Assembly (NCBI GenBank): GCA_013397935.1
Contig: VZRN01004254.1
Coordinates: 2,303,846 to 2,367,845 of the forward strand
Reading direction: 5' to 3'
Source of the DNA: Dasyornis broadbenti
Taxonomy: Eukaryota; Chordata; Aves; Passeriformes; Dasyornithidae
DNA length: 64,000 nucleotides
Below the pieces are notes generated by a model. That model ran no database searches. It worked only from the letters and a program-made list of their open reading frames with translations, and was not told the origin of the DNA. Position 1 is the stretch's first letter. Each line of letters begins with the position of its first letter. The translations under genes and the position numbers were made by a program. Below, one piece after another: positions 38,297-49,887 of this stretch.

Positions 38297-40689
38297 GAAG
38301 TCTGTCAACTCTTACAAATACATATTTATTTGTGCCAAGATTTAAAGATGACATTGGGAGACAGAATATAACCTAAACAAAGGTATTTTTTTTGAAACAC
38401 AGATAATGGTTAGAACTAAGAAAGGACAGTAAAGTCTATCTTTCAAAGGTGTGAAACTGCTACTGCAGTATCTGGTCGGGGAAAGAGGGCCACCACAAAG
38501 CATGTGGCCAGGATTCAGTCAGAAGCCAGGTGCAAACCTGCTCAATCTGAGGTGGTAATGGTGTTTTCAGTCCTTGTAGATAATGAGTTCTGGTTATGTG
38601 AACAACATCTTTCATATTTAAAATTGACTGACGATATGGGAGGGAGGGGTCATTTTGGACTCAAGACGATGTTATTTCTCATCCATTCAAGGGGAATTTT
38701 GCCTGCCTGACATCTACAGACAAACAGTAGTTTTATTAGGTTATACTTTAAATTTAGGGTTATCAAGGCTTTTTTTCCCTCTTGAAGTGCAATCTTTTTT
38801 TCTCAGTAGTTACTCCTCAGAGCCATTAGCTATCTGTAGTAATCATGATTTGGTTTTGGTAATAATTTTACCATTCACAACATACACTATTACTACATTG
38901 CCATGAAAATGCTGAAAATCCCAATATGTTATTTATAATTCTACTTCCTAACAGGTTGAGGTACAAAAACTGACTCTATGATTCTGCTAAAAAAAAAAAA
39001 AAAAAGTGTATCAATCACATATCTAAATTGAATCTCTGTACCTCAAATCTATTGTGAATAGACCATCACCCTAAAGAATGCCAGTGATCTCTGCAGAACA
39101 CTGTATCATTTGTAATTTACTCTGTTGATTCACTCCAAGTAACCTTTCAGTACCGCTTATTTTTAAAATAGATTAACATTTTTACAACAGTAACAATGTT
39201 ATTTCCCAATTTCTAAATTTTCAGGTTTTCTTGCCTCACATATTGACAGGAAAAAGAGCTCCAAAAGGTGGCAAGATTTATAAACAGAGCAAATTTTTAT
39301 CAAAAAAGATTTTTCAAACTACAGGAGAGAGCAAAATTAGAAATAAGGAGAGCTTATTAGTTGTGCCTCTAGTAAATCATGCAATTGAACACAAATATGA
39401 TCCACCCTATCCACCTTATCAGCAAATTTGAAGATGTTATTTCTATACCCCTGTTTAATAACATCAGGACTCATTGCAGATTTTTTCCTGTGTTTCAGTT
39501 TTCCAAACATTGAAAAAGCCTGCTGCTTTTACTTGCAAGAACATCTGTTTAATTATCCAGTCATTATGCCAACATTGCTTTTAATTTGGTTTTATTTTTT
39601 CGCTCTGTATGTTTAGGTCTAAATACTTGCTGACATCACTGTTAGTCCTTTTCTCACTTCTATTTTTAACATTCCCATTGATTGCGATTAACAAAGCTCA
39701 CCAAGAGCCCACATAATTTTTCTGAACAATTATTTAATATTTTTGAGTTTATCTGGGCTTCCCTGCTAATTTACCTCCAGTTTCCAGAGTCTAGTGACTA
39801 CCAACAGTTTGCTTTATTGTGTGATTCCTTCTTGAGATAGCTTTTCATGGGTCTGTATTGAAATAATCTACTGGCTTTTCCCATTCATCCAGCTTTGCTT
39901 TACAATGATTTGTGAGATGAGACATTAACAAAGATTGCTTCAGGGATACTACTTCTTTCATCCTTCTGCTGCTGAGCATCTGTGAGAATAAAGCCCATGT
40001 GAAAACAGCTCACAAACCACAAGCTGTCACATGTCCCTTGTGATCGTATGTGCTGCAGAGTGCATTGCAACTTTCTCTGTTTCTTCCTTAAACTGTGCCA
40101 GAGAATGCAAATCTTTTTGTCCATATTTTTGTTTATATACATAAGGTGGTTTCTCCCACCCTTCATCCTCAGCACAAGCTCTCCAGCATTGCAGTTTTCT
40201 GCCTTTTCAGACTGGACCTAATTCTGGAGGCTCAGCTCCTTACTTACTTTCCACATTGCCACACCAGGCCTTTCCTCTCCATCCACTCTTGTCACAACAT
40301 GTAGGGGAAAAAAGCTCTTGATAACAGAAGCTCATCATTTTGCTGCATTTTAGTTACTGCTCTGTAGAGTGCTGAAGTTCCTTGCAACATTATTACTCCA
40401 GTTAAATACAGACAGGGAGGAATCAACAAATACTTGTGGTGCTCCTGTGCTGAGACTTTACAGAACTGAAGTTCCACATAAGAAAGGTAAAACTAACAGG
40501 TCTGCCTGTCTCCTAATAGACTCTCTCAAAGGCACTGCTTTCATAAGTTCAGCTCAATATGCAAAGATGAGAGCAGGAACTCAGACTCACCCCCTGTTAT
40601 ATATATAGGTAAGCTCAAATATAGATTTCAGATTCATTATTATGTGACCTGTTATTCAGTGCATGTATAAAGTAAACACACAAATATCA

Positions 40690-40713
40690 ATGGATATTGA
40701 TAGCAATATCCAT
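40690..40713. repeat. Perfect 10-bp stem, 4-nt loop
   Basis: ATGGATATTG (40690-40699) pairs exactly with CAATATCCAT (40704-40713) around ATAG. No function is evident. Confidence 0.8.
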
Positions 40714-42048
40714 AAAAATGTTTCACAGAGAAAATACATGGATTAGACTATTGGTTATGTTTTGCTCTAAAGTGCTCCCCAAGGTCCTTCCCATAATATG
40801 CTCAAAGGAATGGATCATTTTCCCTTATCCTTCACTTAGCTGACACATTTCACTACAGCTCTTCATAATTCAATCTTCAGGGATTCTCAAACATTTGATA
40901 AGAGGCACAATTTTTCACCAGCTTTAATTTATTTTTCTCTTGAATAGAACCAATATAAGCAGTGCTTGTCATTTGTTATTAATGGAATTCAGTGAAATGC
41001 AAAAGAACAGGATAACTTCCACCATGTTATCAACTTAAGGAATCTATACATCTGACAGGAGATACTAAATGTCTGCCAAAAAAAAAAAAAAAACCGGTTT
41101 TGGAGGAGAATGAATTTCACAGCGATTCAGGTGCATATCTGGAAATACAAGTAAACTACGTGAAGTATGACACAATATCATAGTACAATTTGCAGGTTTA
41201 GGGTTCCTAAAACCTTTCATTTTAGGCAAAAGATGTTCAGAGCTGTAGGATGCTGTTAGACAAGTTTTGTTTTCTTGTTTGGGTTGCTACTTTGCAATCA
41301 TTGACATTTCTTCTGCATAGGTTTCCTCTAAATTTTGTAAGCTTGTCTGCCATTTTAATAAAATCTTAACAGCTTCAGGGAAAGGCACAGGCTGGTTTCA
41401 TTTGCAGTTTGATGAAGGAGAAATGGGGGGGGGAAAGGCACTGTATCATCATTATACTTGCTCCAAAGAGCCAGAAAATTCCCCTCTGGATGCCTGACAC
41501 TTGGAAAGTACAGCTCTTCCCAGTGGGGAAGCAGGAAACTTGGCAAGTCCATGCACTCGGTTGTCCTAGTATCTGGCTCCTGTCTGTGCTCGCTGCTCAA
41601 CTTCTCACCTTTTCTAAAATTGTCCTCATAGGAAAAAAAAAAGAAATCTTCTCAGAAAGAAAAGGTTAAGCTCTCAATATCTGGTATTATAAAAAAACCC
41701 CAAAGAACCACTATGGAGGATTAATATCAATGTTTTTATGCTTACTTTCTTCTTATGAAACAACAGGAAATGTAAAAACAAGGAAACATTAACATAATAT
41801 CTATAGGGTTAAGTCAAGTATATTTAGGGCCAAGCTCATAATTTTATTTATTTTTTTAATGAATGAAAAGGTGCCTGATTTTTATATTCACAATTTACCA
41901 GTTGCCGTGGTTTGAGCCTGGCCAAATGCCAGGTACCCCCAAATTAACACACCCACACCCAGGGCTCATGAGTTGAGATAAGGAAACCCGGGAGAAGACA
42001 CACTCAAATGGGCAAAACAGGACTAACTTAGGTTGCAAAGTGATCTAA

Positions 42049-42054
42049 TTTATT
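42049..42054 (-). promoter_or_regulatory. LTR polyadenylation signal AATAAA
   Basis: TTTATT on the plus strand is AATAAA in the retroviral sense, in the same relative position as in the related LTR at 5181-5970. Confidence 0.65.
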
Positions 42055-42418
42055 GCTAACAGAATCAGAGGAGTAAATGAGAAGTAAAATAAACCCTTCA
42101 AGGCCACCGTTTCTCCGTTCGCCCCCCTCCCTCCTTCCCAGCAGCTGCACAAGGGAACAAGGCATGATCTATATCAGTTCATCACTCAGATCTTCTTCCC
42201 CTGCCTGGAGAGAGGCTCTTTTCCTCTGCGTAGCCATGGGTCTCACTGTCGGCAGCCCGCCCGACATTGCTGCACATGATGCTGGCTTCCACGAAGATAA
42301 ACAGTCTCCCCAAAACTGCTACGGAATGGGGACCCTCATCCATGGGATACAGACCTCCGAGCCAGGCCGTTTCCATCTCGGGAGCAAGGCTTCTTCTCTT
42401 TATTGGACTTCTACTGGA

Positions 42419-43016
<598 letters not shown>

Positions 43017-43557
43017 GCACCCACCCACTCCATGTGGGACACTCAGTTCAGTCTCAGGGTGCAAGTCAAGGCCTGTTTCTCCACTAGGACTCCCTCTGGA
43101 CTACGGTCTCCCCCACGGTATCCACTCGCTTTGGCATGGGCGAGTGGATCTCAGCATTTCCCGTGGGCCCCCATGGGCTGCAGGGGCACCCCCTGCTTCA
43201 CCATGGGCCTCACCACGGCCTGCAGAGGCTGCAGAGCTCCGGCGCCTGGAGCTCCCCCTCCCCCTCCTTCTCCACTCACCTTGGTCTCTCCATGTTGTTT
43301 TCCCTCACATACTCTCACCTACTCCTCCTCCTCTGGCTAAGGAAAAGTGCGTGCACCCATTGTTTTGATTTCTTCTTAAACACGTTTTTCACAGAGGTGC
43401 AACCAACATCTCTAATTGGCCCAGGCTTGGCCAGCAGCATGTCCATCACCTCAGAGCTGGACATGGTGAAGGCTTCGAGAAGCTTCACCGAGGAGCCATC
43501 TTTGTGGGCCCCCCCCCCACTAGAAAAACCTGGGCCAAGCTAAACCATGACACCAGT

Positions 43558-45430
43558 AAATAGGCAAACAGATGACAAACTGTACTTTAGACCAAACCAC
43601 AGAAATGGCAAAAGCTCCTACTGAGATGTTAAAGGGATAACCAAAGAGCACAGTCTGGGGGTATGCAGCCTTGCCATTACTTTTCACACAACCCTTGAAG
43701 CCATTTGCTTGTAGCCAAGTATATGACTGCAGGAACTGCTTGGTGAAGTCCAGAACAAAGTCTGCAGGCTGGACTCAGCATAACAAATGGCTTCAGGCAG
43801 TGTTCATATCTTGAAACACAACAAAGAAAAGTACTGGAAATGGGACTAGTTTGGTTTCCAAAGTATGCTTACTACTACTCTCAGTCCTCAGAGTTTTTTT
43901 TCCTATTTAAGGCACCATAATATGCCCTGGATTTACAAACATGCATGTATCTATTGAATTTTAACCACACTGTGAATTTTAATGTACATATAATGTGCAA
44001 GGCCTCCCTGTTATATAAAACTTACATAAGACACAATAGAAATTACTTGAAATATGTAAGTAATTCCCTTTCTCCTCTTGTTTTATTTCTCCAGTTTTCT
44101 GGGATGGATAAGCTGTTTGAGCTTTTTAGTTTTGGGGTGAAGACCAAGAAAAGGATTGTTGCAATATATGTGTTATTGAGGAAGAAATTTACAGAAAAGG
44201 CAGAGATTTATACACTCAGTTCTTGAGGCATTCAGAGTCACTCAAAGCACTTGACAGAGGTGTCCTTCAGGTGTCTTCTGCCTGCCTTAAAGTGCTACAT
44301 AAAACACAAGCTGGTCTTGACTGATGCAGACCAAACCTCCTAAGCACATACCTCTGTAACACTCAGACACTCAGTCTGACTCCCCCAGTTACAGCACAGC
44401 AACACTCAGGCATGACAAACAACAGTATTCAGGATCACGTTTACACCCTCACAGACCCTCCGTGAAACAAGCAACTGTCACGCTCTTTTTTCAGTAATCG
44501 AGGTTCTTTTCAAACCTCATAGAAACACACTTTCTTGTCCACATACTGAAGACTTTCAATCAGAACTGTACTTTAAAGAGGTATTTTCCCCCCATTTTGA
44601 GATGAGTACCTCCATGTGACTGATTTAAGCAGGATTTTCTTGTCCTTCCTCTTTAATGAAGGTATGTAAGCTGTTATACTTCATTGTTCATACAGATTTC
44701 TCTTCTCTATTCATTTTTATCCCTGCTGTGGGAATGCCACCTGCTCTTCTTCCAGCAGCTGTCTTTTTTTCCAAACCTGCTCACGAGGATACAGCACATC
44801 AGGGTGCAGTATTCATGCCATAAGTATGGTTTGAATTACATATCAAAACTCTCACAAGAGAATCTTTTGTCAGGAAAACCCTCGTCAGGATGGCCCCACA
44901 ACTAAACCTGCACTCTCTTGCTGACTGTCAAGAGGACCACAAATCACCACTATTCTAAAAAGTGTACTGGTACAAAGATAGATCCGGTTCTGTTGAGCCG
45001 TGGCAGTACTCATTCATCTCTGGATTTATTTGACTTACTACAAACCAAATGGGGTAAAAGACTATCACAAAATCTTCTTTATGTAATTATGGGAAAGCTC
45101 AGCACATTTATCTAAATCTATTCCAGTTGTGTCTGACCCATTATAAGCTAGCCAAATGCTTGAATAAAAATGTTAATTTCATATACTGTATCAGGTTAAT
45201 TGACACTGAGTGACTTCATCTAATGGCATTGGCTTTTGTTGTGGTCACTACTTGAATTTATAGAAGATTTTGTCATGCAAAGTCCAGTAATGCATAAACA
45301 TAATAGGAATCATCAATGCTTTATACCTTGTTGCTCAGAGCCCAGCGGGACACAAAAAGTGGTCCTGCAGGGCTGTATCACTGAACCACCCTCTCTGTTT
45401 GCACCCACCTTGTGCACCACAGAAGAGTAA
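43558..45430. other. Unique non-coding stretch
   Basis: No gene is supported. At 44070-44094 a good pyrimidine tract ends in TTTCTCCAG, followed by a frame open for 43 codons to a stop at 44224-44226. I do not recognise the peptide and see no partner exon. Confidence 0.4.
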
Positions 45431-45636
45431 CTTCTTTACTGTGCAAGTCCCTGTGCACTGGAGCAGATTTGAGAGTGATGTGCTGAGTCTCCCTCACTGG
45501 AGATATTCAAGAACCATCTGGATGTGCTCGTACTCTATGAGCTCTAGGCTGACCCTGCTTGAGCAGAGAGTTTGAAGCAGATGACCCACTGTGGGTCCCT
45601 TTCAACCTGACCCAACTTGTGATGTGGTACTTGGCA
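45431..45636 (+). mobile_element. CR1 LINE 3'-end fragment
   Basis: The sequence follows the CR1 3' untranslated tail: 'gagtctccctcactggagat', 'attcaagaaccatctggatg', 'tgaccctgcttgagcagaga', 'gatgacccactgtgggtccc', 'tttcaacctgaccca'. It is 5'-truncated, has a small internal deletion near 45475 and has lost the terminal octamers. It reads in CR1 sense. Confidence 0.88.
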
Positions 45637-46440
45637 GAGCTGATGGTGTCCATATAGCGACAGGTGCTTGCATGCATGGGTTGTGTGGGTCTGGCCATTT
45701 AGCACTTTGGGAGTTCTGAAGTCACATCCTCCTGGTAGAACTTAGGTCTTATTAGCTATAAGTCTTCAGCCATGTCATCTGTCCTGCACGTGCGCTCAGA
45801 CCTGCTAACACCACATTTCATCATGAAGCAAACTGGGCTTTACAGAAGAAAAGGAAACAAATCCCAGCAAATTATACTTTTCAGGTTTGCAAAGAACTTC
45901 TCTCGTGAACAGAAATGGAGTGCACAGGCAAGAGCCTCCCATCTGCTTCTACTGCAGTGGGGAGGTGAGCAGGACACCAGCCATCCCCCACACCCGGGGC
46001 TTCAGCTGTGCAGGCTTGGGGCCAGCGTCCAAACCACACAGCTGGTGGACTTAAAGGAAGCTGTAGTGAGGAAAGCAAGAGACAGCCTGAGAGGAGGATG
46101 CCCCTCTGTAACTTTCTTGGCAGCTAGTTGTAAGAGAAGGCTTTCTCACACTCAGATCCTGCCTGAGCTGCGGTGCAGCAGCATCTCAGCTGCGGTGCAA
46201 GGCAGCCATTGAGACACAGTCCTTGACCTATGGACCAGCCCCCCAGCCTAGCCATAGACCTGCCTTGTCACTGCAACAGGGGCTCTCAACTGAGTCTGGC
46301 AGCCACCCCCAGGACTGCAGGATTGTGCTTGGCTTCCCACTGCCCTCCGCTTGCAGGACAGTCTGCCATGCTGCTGCCAGACAGCAGTCCACAGCACAGA
46401 GGTGCAAAAGAGTGCAGGAGAAGAGACAGGAAATGGCAGG
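45637..46440. other. GC-richer segment of unknown origin
   Basis: This stretch, especially 45950-46430, is clearly richer in G and C than its surroundings and rich in CAG/CTG words. It contains AGCTGCGGTGCA twice about 22 bases apart (46166-46200). Open frames exist on both strands (up to 146 codons at 45772-46212), but they overlap one another and carry no recognisable domain. It could be an old decayed repeat, an unrecognised exon or regulatory DNA. I cannot say which. Confidence 0.35.
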
Positions 46441-49400
46441 AACTTTAAATATTATCACATATTTAAAACAAAAAAATTAACAGTATCTGATACACTAAAT
46501 GTTTTGCTGCTGGCCAAAACTGAGTGAGAAAACCTCTCTCTATTAATCTGCTAATAAATGCTGCATGCTGTTATTTACAGGCCCAGAGAGAGCACATTTT
46601 TTGCACGTAGCTCTTGGGTGATAAAATCCCCAGTCAATATGCATGTATAATTCTCTGTAACCCCATATGTTCTCAAGTCTTAAAGGCGCCATGTGAATAA
46701 GCCCTGGAAGGGCTTGGCTGGTCATAGCTAATTATGACTGAGAAGGTCGTAAATCGACACACAAACGTAGGTCTATTAAAAAGCTATTAGATCATCTACA
46801 TCAGCTATTCAGCTGTTCTGAAATTGGACTTGGGCAAAAGTCATATGTGTGCAGTGTAGCGTGTGGTCTGATGCCCAAACAGTCAGCTGTCCTTTTCCCA
46901 CAGAGGCATCGTGACCTGATCCAGAGGCCCTCCAGAGACAGAGCTCCATTTCTGGTTGTGTGCAGCCTCTCTCCAAGCAGTTTGCAATTGCTCGCCCTTC
47001 CCAAGCTTAGTCAGAATCTAGAATCCGTGTTTTTCTTCCGCTAGGAACAGGAAACATTTACAGGTGGCATTTGATGCAAGCTGTGATATTCAAATGTTCA
47101 CTCCAGTATGGACAGAGGTAGAGATAATCCGCTACAACACACCTGGGTTTATAATTTCTCACTAAGCAATTTTGTAACAGTTTGCCCTTCCAGCACCAGA
47201 CAGATGAGAGGAGGCAGACCTCCAGGCTAATGAGGTGCAAAGTTGTGACTTAAATATGAAGCCAACAGCCCAGAGACCTTCCTTGCACCCTCGGCGCAAA
47301 ATTAAGTGGAACAGAGAAAGGCAGTACTGGTTTCATGGGCAGAGTGGCAAATTGGGAAGGATGGCCCCGGGTTGTGCTCATGCTGCCAGCACTGCAATCG
47401 CAACTTGATGTCCAAATGCTGGACTTGTGCTGCTCTGTGTTGGAAGCGCCTCATTAAATGCTGATCTGAGCTCTGCCATCCTATCTGCTCAAAGTCCTTT
47501 TGTGAGGATTTTGCTCAGTTCTCAATCATACTGACAGGGTAAAAGTGCCTTCCATTCTCTGTAAATTTTTGTACGTACTGGATGACTTCCTCTGCTTTTT
47601 ATATTTTAATTGCTTTGTCAAAAAGAGTAATTCAGGGTCTCTTAGAAAATTCCCGGAGTGGTTTCACCACAGTTCCACACATGACCTCTTCTCCTCTTAG
47701 AGAATTGCAAGAGTGACTTTTATCCTTACAGCACCAAAACACTTGTATGCTTCACCTTCTTTTTTTTCTTGTCTCTGGATGATTGCATGGGCATTGCTTG
47801 TGTTCTATTTCATCCAAGGAGGAAAAGGAAAGGTCAGTGTCTCAATCTGTATATCTCAACCTTTTACAAGCATTGAAATTCAAAGCAAAGTATGTTTTCA
47901 AATAATATATTTCTGCAAAGGTGAATGAGAGTCAGCTAGCTGCTGATCCTTTTCCTTCAGTTTCAGGGATTTGAATTCTAATTATTCATTCTGCCACCTT
48001 CTCTAGATTAATGAAGCTGAATATAGAAAACTTTAAGAGAGATTATTAACTTTGTACTGAGCGGATGAAGTGCATGGTCCCACACTAGACCTTGCTTTCT
48101 GCACTGATGATAGTGATTTATCTCTGGTCTTTCATTATTTAAAAATAGTTTGCCACCCAAATGCATGGCAATCAATTTGAGTGAAAGACTTGACTCTTTA
48201 AGACAGCATATGCAACTAGCACTGCTTCAAGAAAATACAGGGCATCTTTATGACAGGATTATATTTAAGGATTTTGTTCTAGTCATTTGTACTGCAGAAC
48301 AGCAATTGATTCTGTGTAGGATCATTGTTTCAGTACATATTTTTAATTGTGAAAGTGCTTTTTGCATGATATAAATAGCAGGACATTAGGAAAATTTGCT
48401 AAAAATCTTGTTGTGTCTACCCTTTATAGACACTATCAAATTGCTTTTCCAGTTTCAGTCTACTATTTTCTTCAAAGTCTGAATAGCAGACCATAGCTAA
48501 TATCTAAAATTTCTTGAAAGTAGCTTTTGGATTTATTCTTTGTTTCCTGTGCCATCCAACAAATTCTTCTCCTTATGAAATTCACTTGCAATGCAACATG
48601 TATTTGTGTTGCTAAGACTGTTAAATTTGCCTTAACAGAGGGCTGGGAAAGAGGGAGGTAAAATCCAGACCTCTGCCTGCAAAATGATCCTGCCTTTGTG
48701 GATTAGACTGCAAAACTATAATTCATATACTGATTTTCACTAACCAGACTTAAAGGCTGATAGTATGCTGTTTCCCTCAAAAACAAATGCAAAATGGCAG
48801 ATCAAGACTCCTTTGGGATTCCTTATTACATGCTCCAAAATTAGAAGGTGCCCAGAAAAGTTTATTATTCAAAGGACTAAAGCCACAGAGACAGTTCATG
48901 TGTCCATGTAGGCTAGTGACCACTCAACAGCATGACAGGAAAGAGTTCTGTCTCTAATGAAAATCCTACACCTCTACCAAATAAAAGGGTAGAAACCACC
49001 TCAGTACATTTGCCTGATGCAGTATCACAGAGCATCCTCCCTTACCTTGCCTAAATAAATAGCCTTAGCACTTGCATCGTGGTTAAACAAACATTTTCAC
49101 AGGTCTCATCTCTTGTATGTTCAGAGTAATCATAGTAGGTTTATGCAAGCCTGAGCCTAGAGCATTGGGACTAGAGTCTTACTTCCTTAGCTTTAAAGAG
49201 TCTTTGCTCCTGCCCTTCTACCTCTCAAGCAGATGTGAAGCAGCATGCAGGAGCTTGTTTCAGAAGTCTGGAGTACTTCATGTGAGCTTCTGTTGACTCA
49301 AAAGTGGCTGTGCAAGATTGCCAGGGAATTTTCCAGTTCAGTATAGCTGCACCTTTGAAAGGTTTAGCCCTAAGTGTCTAAAATAATATTTATTTTCCTG

Positions 49401-49744
49401 AATGTTGATGTTTTCTATGAGGGGAAATTACCCCTTCTTATGAATGCAAAACAGACTTTATTTCTGTCATTTACTCTCCTTCATCCTTTAGCATCTCTAA
49501 TTGTGTTGTCTCTCAGCACCACCTCAATAATTTCTAAAATCCTCTGAGGCTTTCCCATAGACTTGGAATTTTCAAATTTTAAAATCCCTTTTGATCCTAT
49601 ATTCCGGTCTGGGACAGGTAAACAACCATCGATGAGTAAACATGGTCTGCTGCTAGCAGCCAGTCTGCCAGCTGATAGCTTCCCTGCTGTTTCCCACAGG
49701 TTCCTGACAGTCTCTGATATCACCTTGTCATCATTGTGGTAGAT
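46441..49744. other. Unique non-coding stretch
   Basis: No gene is supported. The part 46540-46800 and the part 47280-47460 have balanced composition and few homopolymers, which can mark slowly evolving non-coding DNA, but conservation cannot be judged from one sequence. Confidence 0.4.
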
Positions 49745-49887
49745 TGAAGCATTATCTCACTCGGTCAGAGCACGGTGCTGTTAACGCCAAGGTTGTGCCT
49801 TTGATCCCTGTTCAGCCATTCACTTGGGAGTTGGACTTTATGATCCTTGTGGGTCTTTTCCAACTCAGAATATTCTGTGATCCTGTG
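49745..49887 (+). mobile_element. tRNA-Ile-derived SINE (TguSINE1-like)
   Basis: The head (about 49751-49818) tracks a tRNA-Ile gene: 'ctcactcggtcagagcacgg' for box A and the D arm, 'gtgctgttaacgccaaggtt' for the anticodon arm, and 'tttgatccctgttcagcca' for box B and the acceptor end. Box B shows TTTGATCC in place of TTCGATCC, a CpG-decay change. The tail (49819-49887) is CR1-like: 'gggagttggactttatgatc', 'cttgtgggtcttttccaact', then 'attctgtgatcctgtg', the octamer-type end used by CR1 reverse transcriptase. This composite is characteristic of TguSINE1, known from passerine birds, and is the best taxonomic clue here. It is a mutated, non-functional copy and not a tRNA gene. Confidence 0.88.

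Larger units (their letters stand above)
36707..41902. other. Unique non-coding stretch
   Basis: No gene is supported. It contains T-rich low complexity (36718-36747), short stem-loops at 38273-38296 and 40690-40713, and A-runs at 38990-39006 and 41080-41094. Open frames are all under 110 codons with no recognisable motif. Confidence 0.45.

Noticed and set aside
38940..39006. Possible retroposed copy ending in a poly-A run
   Set aside because: No recognisable source sequence before the 17-A run and no flanking duplication found.
45772..46212. 146-codon plus-strand frame in the GC-richer segment
   Set aside because: No recognisable domain and overlapped by a 65-codon minus-strand frame. GC-richer sequence has fewer stops by chance.
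49751..49818. Possible tRNA-Ile gene
   Set aside because: The acceptor stem is broken, box B is mutated and the segment is fused to a CR1-type tail, so it is a SINE head.
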